Origin: Sabethes cyaneus
Taxonomy: Eukaryota > Arthropoda > Insecta > Diptera > Culicidae
Assembly: GCF_943734655.1 (NCBI RefSeq)
Contig: NC_071355.1
Span: forward strand, 78,319,449 to 78,383,448
Reading direction: 5' to 3'
DNA: 64,000 nt
Shown here: positions 11,211 through 22,559 of the stretch, one piece after another
Layout of the letters: each line of letters begins with the position of its first letter
Numbering within the stretch: position 1 is the stretch's first letter
The notes under the pieces: model-generated
What the model saw: the letters and a program-made list of their open reading frames with translations, nothing else
Database searches by the model: none
Told to the model about the DNA's origin: nothing
Made by a program: the position numbers and the translations under genes

Positions 11211-12700
11211 CCGTTCCTTTTCCAGCAAGTTAGCAAGTGTTTTTACCAACGAGATATTGAGCGTTGATCGTGTTGCTCTAGCAGCAAGCAACGTTACAAT
11301 ATCTGGTCAAACACTAGGTGCCACTGATGTCAACGTCGAAAAGATTTCAAAGGCCGCTTCCATACTCAAGCCGTCATTCAACCGTGCATTCTTGAAGAGA
11401 CACAAATTCTGCTTGTTGACGCCATTGCTCTATTGTCCATTTCTACTAGCGTATTCCCATCGTGTTAAAAATTTACGCTTATGTTTCCTGTGCATAAAAA
11501 AGGAAACAAAGGAGATATGAACAATTACAGAGGAATCACATCGCTCAGTGCAGTCTCAAAGCTATTTGAGCTGGTAATCATGGAACCTCTACTGTCTCAC
11601 TTCAAGCGATATCTAAGTGTCTTATACTCAGACTTATCGGCTGCTTTCGATAAGATAAACCATGACATCGCAATTGCAAAACTGAATAGACTGGGCGTTA
11701 GCGATAACCTTTTGCGCTGATTTCGCTCATATCTGACCAATCGACAGTTGGTGGTTGCCATTGGAGATTGTAGGTCCAATAGCTATCTAACCTCTTCAGG
11801 TATTCCTCAAGGAAGCCATCTAGGACCTCTGATCTTTCTGCTTTACTTCAACGATGTTTATTTGGCCATCAAATGTCCTCGACTTTCGTATGCGGATGAT
11901 CTTAAAATGTTCTTCCAGATCAGCTCGACTGATGATTGTCACTTTCTTCAAAATCAGTTTGAGACCTTAGTTAGTTGGTGCGATGTGAACCACATGTTAA
12001 CCCGGGGAAGTGCTCAATAATCACATTTTCCAGAAAAAATACCCGATTCTGTTTTGTTATGAGCTCAATGGCACACCGATCGAACGTGTACGTGTACGTG
12101 TAAAAGGAGCATATCTCGTACATTGTCGCTAAAGCCTCGAGGTCTTTAGGCTTCATTATCAGGATTGCAAAGAAATTCATTAATATATATTGCCTTAAGT
12201 CGTTGGATTGCTCACTGATGCTGTCCGTCTTGGAATACTGTTCGCTCGTTTGGAATCCTAACTACTACAACAGTACAAAGAGAACTGAATCAGTTCTGCG
12301 TCGATTTCTTCGATTCGCTTTGCGAAGGTTATCCAGGAGAGACACGTTCCATCCGTCTACCCAGTTATGACAACCGCTGTCAACTGATTAATTTAGAACC
12401 TTTCTGTGTTCGTAGAGCTGCCTCTAGAGCTTTGTTTATTGCGGACTGCCTGCAGGTTGAAATAGACAGCCCTGCGCTTATGGAGCAGATTAACCACGAG
12501 CACTGCATAATAGTGCAATGTTGAGACTACCTCTTCGTCGCACTCATTACTCTATGAATGGCGCTATCGGTAGCCTGCAGCGGGTTTTTGATCAAGTGTC
12601 ATCATTATTCGATTTTAATCTGTCACGTGGAATATTATGCGAAAGATTTGCAAGCTCTTTTTCGGGAGCAATAAGAATTCTTGATACAGCATGAGCCACC
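11211..12700 (+). pseudogene. Jockey-superfamily RT pseudogene (copy J1)
   Basis: Pieces of one reverse transcriptase appear in order. FASVFTNEILS...AASNV lies near 11235-11300. FPVHKKGNKGDMNNYRGITS is at 11482-11541 and SKLFELV near 11560. YSDLSAAFDKINHD (motif A) is near 11625-11665. SGIPQGSHLGPLIFLLYFND (motif B) is at 11796-11855, and SYADDLKMFF (motif C, catalytic aspartates intact) near 11886-11915. C-terminal blocks with LRRFLRFALR follow near 12295 and FDFNLSRG near 12610. The segment between the fingers and motif A is deleted, and there are frameshifts and stops. No endonuclease domain is visible, so it is 5'-truncated as well. Confidence 0.85.
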
Positions 12701-13015
12701 CCGCCTCTATGCTGCTAGAGGTAACAAGTAAGTTGACGAAGTCTCTTGCGCGTTTTTAATGGATAACGTGAAGAATAACTGATTATCCTCACACGGCACT
12801 GTTTTGGTCTATCATTTTCCAAAATTCTTCACACTCGATAGTATCAATGACGGCCTCAAAAGTTTTAAATAGGTGGTGCATAGGGACTTGCTATTCGCAA
12901 CACTTTTGGAGGATTTGCCGCAACACAAAGATTTGATCCATTGTCGACCGCCCGTCCACAAAACCAGCTTGATAACTTCCCAGAAATCTCGAAAGCTCCA
13001 TTAAAATCTAAACAA
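12701..13015 (-). pseudogene. RTE-A RT fragment
   Basis: The complement strand reads GSYQAGFVDGRSTMDQIFVL then RQILQKC (about 12985-12905), followed by a decayed motif-A region to about 12700. It lies tail-to-tail against the Jockey-like copy J1. No catalytic YADD remains. Confidence 0.75.
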
Positions 13016-13329
13016 AGCAAGTTAAATTGTCGAAATTTGTCTAGAATCAGTGGCAATGCGAGCATTTGGCTCCTGGTAGAATTCTTTTATCTGTCAGCCC
13101 ATGGATATGTCTACTGAGCTGCTGACAGTGTTTGTCTCTGTCAATTTTCTACCCTTTAAAACAATTCATTCGTGAATTGCAGTGCTCAATGATTGCTCGA
13201 ATAACGTGTCAGTAAGTTTTCTTGCTCTTGACAGATATATTAGAACTCAAAGTTCAGTTTTTTAATTTAACTGGTTTTTAAAATCAACCAAAACCTGGAC
13301 GAGAGAAATGAAATAAAACTTCGGAGTAA
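13016..13329. other. Unrecognised stretch
   Basis: No gene or repeat is recognised. CTGTCAGCCC and GCTGACAG give a weak inverted pair near 13090-13128. Confidence 0.35.
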
Positions 13330-13497
13330 TGTTTACGTTTATTGTAATTTCGTTTACCGTTGTCGGCAGTTTTGTTAGATTATAGTCACTGTAACCAGCT
13401 TGGGTTATTCGTGACTTCTGTGGGGTTGGGATTTGAACCAGGATCCTCGGCGTGACAGGCGTGAATGCTCACCACTACGCCGGGACTGACCCTTTCA
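13330..13497 (-). repeat. SINE with a tRNA-Asp-like head
   Basis: On the complement strand, 13489 down to 13421 reads GGCGTAGTGGTGAGCATTCA, then CGCCTGTCACGCCG and GGTTCAAATCCC. These resemble the A box, an aspartate anticodon arm (loop CTGTCAC) and the B box of a tRNA-Asp. Acceptor-stem pairing is poor, and the sequence runs on into a tRNA-unrelated body (AAGTCACGAATAACC...). A tRNA-derived SINE therefore fits better than a functional tRNA gene. Pol III transcription from the internal boxes would be expected for the family. Confidence 0.65.
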
Positions 13498-13659
13498 CTT
13501 ACTATTGTCGAGAATGAATGAATGTAGACCGCAAGTGTTTCGCTAGAATCGTTGGTTTTAGATTGGCAATTATGAGTTCATTTCATCAGCACTAGAAACA
13601 GCAAAGAATGAGCAGTATATTGCATCAATTTAGGCGTGTTGCATGAATTAAATATGAGA

Positions 13660-13935
13660 TTTTTAAGCAATGGCGGGGTCTGCCTCGAAGTCGTCGACCT
13701 CTGTCGGGTTCTCTGCTGAATATTGTTGTCACTGGTCTCTCATCCGGCATCCTTGCTACGTGGGCACTATAGGCTGTTGTGTCTTAGTTCTTCTAAGCCA
13801 CCAAGAATTGATCGCAGAATCTTATGCTCAAAAACGCCAAAAGCTGGTCGATGGGTTCCCTTTAAACGACCTCGCTTCGTGGCCTTGGAGCACCACGTCT
13901 TATCGAGCGCAAGTTGCATAAGGCGTTGCAGACTT
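13660..13935 (-). pseudogene. RTE-like C-terminal fragment
   Basis: The complement strand encodes FGVFEHKILRSILGGLEE near 13850-13790 and, in another frame, RQRSTTSRQTPP near 13675-13710. This is the 'FERRILR.I.GG ... GR.RGRPR' C-terminal block of RTE-like elements. Frameshifts are frequent. A related decayed copy on the + strand lies at 47340-47460. Confidence 0.5.
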
Positions 13936-14091
13936 CAACATTGTTTCACTCAAAAACGAAAAAAAGATTAGATTCTAAGCGAGATAAAATTATTACGGAA
14001 TAGTGTTGACTCAGTGAAGAGACAATTGAAAAATACAAAGAGGAGATTGAAAAAAATTGCTCCTCCCCTAAGGGTGATACGAAAGGGTGAC
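13936..14091. other. Short unrecognised stretch
   Basis: AG-rich sequence with no recognised feature. It ends with the left target-site duplication of the next element. Confidence 0.3.
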
Positions 14092-14483
14092 CAGGGATGG
14101 TTCGATCACTTTGACTCAATTTTGATCCATTTGACAGTACCGTCTCAGCCGGGCAAAATTCGACAAAGTGATATATGAGACATTTGTAGAACTAATTATT
14201 ACCTACAATTTTGTTGAAAAAAGTTTTGCTGTATCTTTTGTAGTTACGGCACTACAATGCTAGTCATTTATTAGTGACTAAATGAACGTTCACTTAGTTA
14301 CCAAAGAGGTACTAGCATTGTGGCACCATCAATACAAAAGATACAGCAAAATCGTATTCAACAAAATTGTAAACAATAAGTTGTTTAACAAATGTCTCAC
14401 ATATAACTTTGTCGAATTTTGCTCGGCTGAGACGGTACTGTCAAATGAATCAAAATTGAGTCAAAGTGGTTGAACCATCACTG
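14092..14483. mobile_element. hAT-type MITE with 8-bp target duplication
   Basis: The ends CAGGGATGGTTC and GAACCATCACTG are inverted repeats. The whole 392 bp is a palindrome with arms of about 180 bp. The 8-bp direct repeat AGGGTGAC flanks it exactly (14084-14091 and 14484-14491). An 8-bp duplication with CAGNGATGG termini is the hallmark of the hAT superfamily. No transposase is encoded, so it depends on one in trans. Confidence 0.88.
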
Positions 14484-14515
14484 AGGGTGACGTAGGCCTA
14501 TGTTAGCATTGTCGT

Positions 14516-14786
14516 TGTACACCCAATTCTTTTTTTACACGGGGGATACGTCCCGTGTAAAAAAATCGTGCAAAAATAAACCGTGTTATTTCGAGAAACC
14601 GTGCAAAAAAAGTCGTGCAAAAAAAATTCCGCGTACTAGAATCCGTGTAAAAAAAGAATTGGGTGTACAACTGTTGTTGGTGAAATTTTAGAAAAACCGT
14701 GTTATTTCGAGAAACCGTGCAAAAAAAGTCGTGCAAAAAATATCCGTGTAAAAAAAATCTGTGCAAAAAAAGAATTGGGTATATTG
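14516..14786. mobile_element. Terminal-inverted-repeat element built of short CGTG(C/T)AAAAAA units
   Basis: TGTACACCCAATTCTTTTTT (14516-14535, continuing to 14542) is perfectly mirrored at 14643-14669. Inside, the unit CGTGCAAAAAA or CGTGTAAAAAA recurs about every 12-20 bases. The block from CCGTGTTATTTCGAGAAACC (14580-14599) is repeated after the right end (14697-14716), and a second AAGAATTGGGT end occurs at 14770-14780. The element therefore has a duplicated right half. There is no coding frame. Confidence 0.75.
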
Positions 14787-15350
14787 ATAACGTGTTTTAC
14801 TCGATGAAGGTTTCCTTTATGTCAGATCATTAGAGCAAGGACTAATGCAGACTGCATTTCTGGCATGTGTATATTTATGAGTATCCTTTGCCTTCCGCTT
14901 GGCTCACTAAAACAGTGAGCACGTGCGCTACGGAAACCACTCGTGAGGTTCAGACCTTCTTTTGTTTCTTGTTGCCGAATGAATTAGCCAAAATGCCGTC
15001 CCAGAAGGCACATTATTATCATGACATTCGAGGCCCTAGTAAAAGTTTCAGGTAAATGTTTGACGGAAATGCCATAAAAGTGGCAAATTCACGCGGCGTT
15101 TTACGTAGATTACGAAAAATTTCATTTAACCTGGGTATGAAAAGCTGATTGCTGGGGAGATTGTTCTATTTTTTATTGAGTTCCCTGCATTTTCAAAAGT
15201 AGATGCTATCACTAACATTCCTACCCACTTCCTCTGCAGTTGTTCGGACGTAGCCAGGTATATAATGCGATTATATAGCCATCTACGATGTGTGCAACCT
15301 CATATGCTAATGCTAATGCTAATTACGAAAAATTTCATCCATTGCATTGT
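14787..15350. other. Gene-free stretch with a 17-bp direct repeat
   Basis: ATTACGAAAAATTTCAT occurs at 15109-15125 and again at 15322-15338, just before the next palindrome. No gene is recognised. Confidence 0.4.
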
Positions 15351-16002
15351 GGGCAAAAATGAGAGAAAAAACGGATGCAATTAAGATACGACCTGCAAGC
15401 TGATAAAATATACGTGATCTTAAGTAAAATTTTCCGGAGAATCGCGTGGTGCCGACTCCTTTCCTGTTTATCATCGGAAAGTGCCCCATTTTGCTCATTT
15501 TCCCCTATTTTTAATATTTTGCACCCTTATTGAACTGTTTCAAGCAAGGCTTTGAGAAAACAAAAGCTAAAAAACTAATAATTTTGTGTAAAAACGTCCG
15601 CTCAATCTAATACGGCTTATCTCATTTAGTTTAGAGCACTTTTTTTGGTTGAGCTCACGTTATCAAACCGACCATACCAAACGGGAATTCAACCAACAAA
15701 ATTAATGTGCTCTAAAATAAAAGAGATAAACCCTATTCGATTCTGCGGACTTTTTCACACAAAATTAGTATATTTTTGCGGTTTGTTTTTGCAAAACCTT
15801 ACTTGGAATAATCCAATAAGAGTGAAAAAAGTTAAAAATAGGGGAAAATGTGCAAAGTGGGACTCTTCCCGATGATAAATAGGAAAGGGGTGAGCACCAC
15901 GCGGTTCTCCGGAAAATTATACATAAGATCACCTATATTTTATAAGCCAGGTCGTATCTTAATTGCGTCCGTTTTTTCTCTCGTTTTTTCCCATAGTGCA
16001 TT
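15351..16002. mobile_element. Palindromic element related to the core of the 2.3-4.8 kb palindrome
   Basis: ATTGCATTGTGGGCAAAAAT near the left end mirrors the right end near 15980-16002, and AGAGAAAAAACGGATGCAAT (15362-15381) mirrors 15958-15977. Blocks such as AAAATTTTCCGG, CATCGGAAAGTG and TTTTGCTCATTTTC (15426-15506) also occur around 3240-3320, giving shared ancestry. The centre (15620-15730) holds a further inverted pair, TTTAGAGCACTTT with AATGTGCTCTAAA. No protein is encoded. Confidence 0.75.
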
Positions 16003-16047
16003 GGTGGCCATTGGTTACAAATAACATCATAGCCAAATCACGTTCAT

Positions 16048-16273
16048 CGCAAATATTGCTGTTGCAGTTGAAAACCGTAGTAACCGGCGTGCGACATTCG
16101 GTTTTATTCTTGTTCTGTGTGTCGCAACTACGTCGCAAGTGGTGCGCTGTATAGTGCATCAATGTGCGAACACACCGCACCACGTGCGACGTAGTTGCGA
16201 CACGCAGAAGTAGAATAAAACCGAATGTCGCACGTCGATTATTACGGTTTTCAACTGCAACAACAATATGACG
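16048..16273. mobile_element. Hairpin MITE
   Basis: TTGCAGTTGAAAACCGTA (16062-16079) is mirrored exactly at 16243-16260. Inner arms such as CGACATTCGGTTTTATTC and GTGTCGCAACTACGTCGCA are mirrored towards a centre near 16160. The whole 226 bp folds on itself and no gene is present. Confidence 0.75.
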
Positions 16274-16399
16274 TGCCAGTCGGATCTCTTCACCTTTTGA
16301 CATGAAGGGCAACCTGAGGGGTGGTGTGGGTGTCAAACTATCATACATTGTCCAAGTCTCACTAATTAGTTTTGTTACTTTTGGTTCTGGTACCTACTT

Positions 16400-16580
16400 A
16401 CTGTCTCCCAGTTGTGGCCTAATAAGCCAGTCGTCGTATGTTCGAATCCCGACTGGGAGAGGCTGTTAAAGTCAATAGGATCGTAGCAGCTGGCCCCGCA
16501 ATTATCCTGCACTCTAACGGCTGCGCAGTCGTCGTACAAAAACAGAAGGTTAAGTTTCGATAACGGAATGTAGCACCTAG
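16400..16580. repeat. Interspersed repeat, probable RTE-A 5' leader or SINE-like sequence
   Basis: GTTGTGGCCTAATAAGCCAG, then GTTCGAATCCCGACTGGGAG and a TTCGATAACGGAATGTAGCA... GGCTTTGCTTTG tract. The phrases 'GCTGGCCTAACAAGCC' and 'GGCCAAGTTCC' recur at 21330-21400, just upstream of RTE sequence. I therefore read this as retrotransposon leader or a co-mobilised SINE. The GTTCGAATCCC string resembles a pol III B box. Confidence 0.4.
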
Positions 16581-18394
16581 GCTTTGCTTTGATTTTACCT
16601 ACTTACTGTTTGATTAATCTCAAAACAACTAAAACTAATCAGAAAGCATTTAAGATGAAGGTCGTCAGAGTCCAGTTGCTTTTTTTATTGATTTCATTAC
16701 TTGTTGCCACTATCGTTTTGTTGAGAATAGAGTTGCTAGTAGTAGATAATGATCTGTTGTGAACAATTATGAAACGTAGAATCGCGTATTTATTTTTGCT
16801 GTTGAACTAGATTCGACAGTAATTCTATCATCTGAAATGTTGTTTACGGTGTATTTTATTAGTATATTATCGACACTCTACGACCTTTAATTTAATAGCG
16901 AAAATAATTGGTCAATTTCATGCTCAAATGTTTACGTTGGCATCACTCCATATTAACGTCCGTTCCCTTGGCAACGTACAACAACGACGGTCGCGGATTC
17001 GGAATTGCAATCGAAACGAAGTAAAGTTTTTCCTATCAATTCAAGTGGACAATTTGAGCAAAATGATTATAATATCTCTTTTAACAACTGTTCTGGTGGT
17101 AAATTAAAGTTTTTTGTGCCTCAAGTTAAGTTTCGCGAGTGATTTGACGACTGCAACGGCTGAAAAAAATTAATGAAAAACCGACGGAGAAAAAGTGAAA
17201 ATATAGTGATGAATATTAATTGGTCACTAATCTCAGTATTTAGTGTAATTAATGACCGAAAAAGTAATAGAACTTATAGAATGCAATGTTTAGTGCTTCG
17301 AGTTGCAAGATCTTATTACGGCTAGCAGGTTAGTTGAACTAATTTTATATTTTAGTGATGGTTTCCCGAGTCTATGGGAGCATGTTGGTACACTGAAGAA
17401 GGGAAGGGAAGGGTGATATTCGGTGGCATGCTGACTGCCATAAATGGACTCTCTATAAAATTGCTGGACATTTTATCTATCCAACAACATATTGATAGTT
17501 ATGTTTCGTTCAGTAGTTTAGAAGTTATAAGCATTTGAAATCTTTCATTCAAACGTTACATTTCTCTTTTCGTTTTCGCAAAGTGCTACCCAGTATAGTA
17601 AACATGATATAAGCATGACCTAATTCAATGACTTTCGACATTTATGCTACCTTTCATAATCTTGTAGACCATTAAAAATACAATAAGACTTCCGTGCTAT
17701 TTTCCATTGTGGAACTACCGCCAGAAAATGGAGCTATTACAAGCTGCTTTCGTGGTTAGTGCCGTCAAATTATATGTACTTAATACATCTATTTGATGAC
17801 TATTTCACTCGTTACTTAATATTCCGCTTCAGTATTAGGGTTGACACAATTTCTGGCTACCCAGTGTGCACCAATTTCAGAAAACCCAAATTACGATGAC
17901 ACAATTCATACATTTCGTTAGTTTCGACTCAATTGACAGCTGTTTTGATCGGTCCGTTCAATCAAATTTTAAAAGGGATTTAATTACCAGCTTCGTGGGT
18001 ACATTTAGAGCTCCGCCTATATGCTTACGACAATAAATAATTAATCGATGCATGACAACGTTAGTTTTGAAGTCCACTTCTAATTTACCGCATCATGGAC
18101 GATGCATGCACGAAATAATTATAAATTTTCGTCACAATGCTATTAAATTTCTCTGGCATGCTTTTGTGTAGTCTTTCGTAACTGGCCTAACTGGTCAACC
18201 ATTGCAGCTGCAATACTCCATTGGCACGAACCTATGAAAGAAAATTCAACCAGTGTCAGTGGAAAAAAAACACAGAAAAGGTATTTCATAGGTATAAAGC
18301 CGGATCATGCAATAAGCACAAAATTTTCAATATTTCTTCATCACTCAAGAGATTGAATCCATCCACGATTGAGGCATAAGGTCAACCAATCCGG
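16581..18394. other. Mostly gene-free; one weak signal-peptide-like start
   Basis: No gene is recognised. One small item stands out. At 17063-17098, ATG in a good insect context (CAAAATG) opens a 12-codon hydrophobic run (MIIISLLTTVLV) ending exactly at GTG|GTAAAT, a usable splice donor. A first exon encoding a signal peptide is possible, but such a short string can easily be chance. Confidence 0.25.
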
Positions 18395-18796
18395 ATGAGT
18401 GAGCGCATGTCATCCTCAGAAATACCTGCAACATTCCATGTAGAATGCTTATATGCCCCCCATACGATCGTCAATCGTCAACCGAACTGCACCGCCGGCG
18501 CCGCGCTCGATCTAGGTTACCGCTGGACAAAGAGACGGGATCTCGACATTGAACTCGTGCCTTTAGCGATGGATCCGTTTCCCAAGTCCCCCGCAGTTGA
18601 TCAGGGTTTGTTAGTGCTCGGCACAATCGAGGGCATCATTTATAGCGCATGCAGAATAGTGATGCATCTGCCGCTAGAATGCATCTTAAGCGGAGAAGGG
18701 ATCTCTGAGCTAGCGTCAAGCTATTATTGCATTAAATGTGTGCAAGCGCGATTCTCGGTTTGCTCCCGGGGTACAAATGCATTCAATCGGAGCTAA
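18395..18796 (+). CDS. Hypothetical 133-codon ORF in a GC-richer island
   Basis: An ATG-started frame of 133 codons. The block 18480-18700 is richer in GC and CpG than its surroundings, which may alone explain the open frame. No domain, splice signal or homologue is recognised. Host exon, regulatory island or chance are all possible. Confidence 0.2.
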   Translation: MSERMSSSEIPATFHVECLYAPHTIVNRQPNCTAGAALDLGYRWTKRRDLDIELVPLAMDPFPKSPAVDQGLLVLGTIEGIIYSACRIVMHLPLECILSGEGISELASSYYCIKCVQARFSVCSRGTNAFNRS

Positions 18797-19980
18797 TTTA
18801 TTGACACGAATTATGCGATGAGCTTTCCAAACCATGCATCGGCAGAACAGAATGAATCTTAGCTTTGAAAAAGATTGTGATATTTTTGTGTCAGACTTTT
18901 GAATGTGAAACATATGAATGCGGGATGACAGTTGAGCATGAAGGCACACCTTATGTGAATACTGACGACGATCACTGAAGGGTCTATTTCTATTTGAACT
19001 AAAGATCAAATGAAGTGGTCTGCTGTTATATTACATTCGATTGTTCAGAGTTAACTCAGCTGAACTAAAACTGTCTGGAATGAATTTTACAACTCTTAAA
19101 TTTCCATGTAAATTTCTTATATGACTGTGTTTTTTATCGACTGGATTCAATTGTGACTGTTAATATTTGGCAGGATAGGCTTCGGAGAGATTTCTCAAGA
19201 CTGAAGTTTGATGTTTTCCCGACGTTTCGACACTTTGTTGGTGGTTTTTTCAAGGGGTACTATGGTAAAATACATTTATAATATTATTTTTAAGTTGCTT
19301 ACATAGATTTCCATTTGCGTGCATATCATTTGTTCTGTTTTTAGGAGTGTACACTGTACATATAACGGCTATGGAGGGTAGTAGTTGGTACATGAGCTGG
19401 AATCGGAGGGAAATATTTGTTTTAATAGTGCACTGTATTTGGGATGTTGCCCAGTTTTTCTAACTTTGAATATTTAAAAGATTTAAGACTGCCCTGCCAA
19501 ATATTACCAGTCTCTTATATGATATAAAAATTTGAAGAGTGGAACAAAACATCCATTAACTAATTCATTTTCATACACAATGACAGCTTTCAATATAAAT
19601 GAATTATTTTAGCATTCCTTTTGCGGTAGGCCGGTCTAACAAAAGCGCCAACCTATCCTGGTCGGCGAGCCATTGAGTATTCAAATTGGAAAGTAAAAGT
19701 TCCGTTTGATAGTTCGACCCACTCTTCGCAGAGTCGTAGCGATTACATATCAATCTTCAAAACCCACCAGCGCCGATAGCAAGACTAAACGTTCGTGAGC
19801 CTGTCATGATGACACGACGACAGCTGGCCAAAACACTCGTGTCGCTCCATCGGCCTAGTGAAAGACCCCTTCAAAATGGAAAAGAAAATTAGCACATAAC
19901 AATTATGAAACAGCCATCGGTAGTATGAGAGAAACAAAAATGGAAGCATGTTTTCTTCGCCGAAACAAAAAAAAATAACA
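18797..19980. other. Gene-free stretch
   Basis: AT-rich, with no convincing ORF, repeat or RNA gene seen. Confidence 0.4.
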
Positions 19981-20350
19981 ACATCGCTGACCTGGTAATT
20001 TCGAAGCGCCCGCGCTTGCCGTGTGGTCACTTCCCGCAGGCAACCAGCGGGCTCAGCCGCGGTCCTAGAGACGCAAATAAGCAGACGGCGGCAAACCGGT
20101 TTCCCATTCGTCACATCACGAATTTTTGTCAACAAACAGGTCGCATGTCGCACCCAAACAGTATATTACACTATTACTGGTTTCGAACCCGGTTTGGATT
20201 TTTTTGGTTCCGAAAATTCCAATCAAAATACGGAGGGAGAGACACACACAGAGATTACCTCATAGTTCACTTTCGCTTTCCTCGATGAATCTGCTGCTCC
20301 GTAGGTCCAGGTTTCCGGCAGAAACTAAATTCATGAGCTTGTGATTTTCT
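19981..20350. other. GC-richer island, function unknown
   Basis: Positions 19990-20120 are GC-rich in an AT-rich region (CAGCGGGCTCAGCCGCGGTC at 20046-20065). Three overlapping frames of 70-90 codons are open on the + strand and one on the - strand. This points to composition rather than coding. A promoter or 5' leader is conceivable, but I see no defining motif. Confidence 0.2.
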
Positions 20351-21309
20351 TGTCAATCTACATAGCGGATGTCGTGAAGTAACGAGCAATTGCTGAGAAA
20401 TTGTTTTCTTATGAGGTCATTTCTCATCATTAATTGTAAGTAATGATATTTATTTTATCTAATGTATAAAAGTCAATGTATATTTTTATATCACCATGCT
20501 TGTATGCACCGCCAGTATCCATTCAACTTGGTATGTTTGTTACTTTACATAAAACAATCAGCGCAAGTGTGTTGACTGTAGGGGTGGTGGTCTTTAACAA
20601 AGGGAGATGTCCCAAATAAGGAAAAAGCTTTTTTCTCTTGCATTATACGAATTTTTGAACCGACACAGATGTACAAATGGTTAGGAGACACTCCCCTCTA
20701 GCTTCGTCAATGTTGAAAATATTGTTTAATTTATGAGGTGTACATTAAACATCACTCAAAATAATAAAAAAATAGCAAAGTTGAAGAGAAAAGTTTCACC
20801 TTTTATAAACTATAACCAGACTCTAGCTATTATTATGTTCATTTCCTCAGCTAAACGATCTGACAACGCTAATTTAACGAAAAATACACTGTAAAATTTA
20901 AGTCATCAACTCTTTGATTGTTATTATACACACTGATGGGACCATAAACTTTGAAATAATAACTTAATGACTTTAACACTTAGTGTTAATTTGGTAACAC
21001 ACCAATAACTTGTATCGTTCATTCAAAAAGTTAAAAGTGCTACTCAATAGCAGCAAGTAAAACTGCTTACCTACTAGCAGGTCGTAAAAATATTATTACA
21101 GCACACATAACTACTACTTGCACGCAAAAAAAGGTGCTGACAGTGTTATGCAATCCATTCAAATTCAATGGTACTAAAATTTTGGTCTCATGGTAGATGA
21201 GATCGTTCGGCAAAAATCAATTTCTGCCAATGAAGCGTACCCATTTGCACAAAATTGCAGAATTTATCACTTGCTGAGAATTACTGTCGACCAACTACAG
21301 CGAATGCCC
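20351..21309. other. Gene-free AT-rich stretch
   Basis: No gene is recognised. TAACACTTAGTGTTAA (20974-20989) is a short perfect palindrome. Confidence 0.4.
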
Positions 21310-21720
21310 GCCCAGTTAGCTTCGGGGTACGATGCTGGCCTAACAAGCCGTCGTAGGCAAAGCTGCGAAGCCTGTCGATGAGGAAGGGCCAAGTTCCAAA
21401 AGATGTTTACACCCATGGTTTTGCTTTGCTACTAAAGCGAAGAAACCACCACCAACGATAACCGTAATATTTTCTTGAGTATTACAAGTGTGGCCTGGCA
21501 AAGAGTGAACATGTGCAAATCTATCATCTTCGGCGGCGTGAACGAGAACGGAGGATGAACTATGAACTCGCACAGCTCTACGGCGAACCCAGTTTCCAAA
21601 AGGTGGCACGCAATCTTGGTTGTCGTACGCAGACTGGGAAGGAGGAACAGTGGATGCCGCCTACTCTAAGATGGTATCTCTTACAGCGGGATAGGGGCCA
21701 TAGGCTAGCCTTATTAGCAA
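21310..21720 (+). pseudogene. RTE-A leader and C-terminal debris
   Basis: 21325-21400 repeats the leader-like phrases seen at 16400-16580. At 21520-21610 the frame RRMNYELAQLYGEPSFQKVA matches the RTE-A C-terminal block found intact near 47755-47810. At 21635-21680 GACTGGGAAGGAGGAACAGTGG resembles 39500-39520, upstream of another RTE copy. These are joined scraps of at least two copies. Confidence 0.55.
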
Positions 21721-21731
21721 CGACCTTCAGC

Positions 21732-22290
21732 ATGAAAACACGGACACGAATCGGAACATGGAATATACTGACCCTTGCCCAGCAATGTAAGCTAGCTCAA
21801 CTTGCAAAGAAAGCTAACCGCCTGAAGCTTGAAATCCTGGGGCTAAGCGAAGTCTGTTGGCTACTGACGAACACAAGTCTTGTTCTATTCTACGTACGAG
21901 TCTACATTCTTCATACGAGTTGAAAATGCTAGTAGAGAGATAGAGAGAATCCTTCTGAGCTCAGAGCCTCATACGGCCCTGATGAAGTGGGAACCGATAA
22001 ACGAAAAAATAATCGTGGCCAGATTAGGAACACGGGTTAGAAACTTTATTACAATCCAGTGGTACGCACCAAGAGACGTTTCCGATCTGCAGGAGAAATA
22101 GAGTTTCTACTGAACGGCGCTGCTGAACAGCGACTTCACCACGAAGATTGGCTCAAACAACGTAGACCTCGAAGGCGTCATGGCACACCATGGTCTAGGA
22201 TATGTTTATCCTGGAGAGAATCCAAGGCGCGTCGATTTCCCCCAACAACAGTTTGCCGACAAAGATCGTCCTCTGAACTCTGAACAGAAG
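21732..22290 (+). pseudogene. RTE-B endonuclease domain (5' part of a split element)
   Basis: The frame from ATG 21732 reads RIGTWNILTLAQQCKLAQLA, then ILGLSEVCW. This is the N-terminus of an APE-type endonuclease, whose family cuts target DNA for reverse transcription. A frameshifted continuation gives ALMKWEPINEKIIVARLGTR (21977-22036), IQWYAPRDVSDLQEK (22057-22101) and, out of frame again, TTKIGSNNVDLEGVMAHHGL (22139-22198). The GD.N catalytic motif is degraded (NSDFTTKIG). This is the first piece of an RTE-B copy that continues at 23300, 23749, 24390 and 26275. Confidence 0.75.
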
Positions 22291-22559
22291 TCTACATCTT
22301 GCTTCGTATGGCGGTAACTCATTTGGATTTCGCCAAGGAAGAAGTCTTAAAGCGTATCTGATGAATCTCGATTGAACTTATTCAATTCTGTGGATCCAAA
22401 AGCAACGGAATGGACACCAAACGATAGCTGCTGTTTCCAACACCGATCAAACTAAGCTGAAGCACAAGACGCGCAGGCAGTATGGTCCGCGGAATTCAGC
22501 TGAGATACGGAAGATGAACCCGAGGTTCCGTCGAGATTTAGCAACGATATGATTATAGG
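22291..22559. other. Unassigned spacer inside the RTE-B composite
   Basis: Short frames only. It lies between the endonuclease fragment and the antisense Jockey-like insertion. It may be decayed RTE-B or the 3' non-coding end of the inserted element. Confidence 0.3.

Noticed and set aside
13421..13489. Functional tRNA-Asp gene on the - strand
   Set aside because: B box and anticodon arm are plausible, but the acceptor stem does not pair and a SINE-like body follows.
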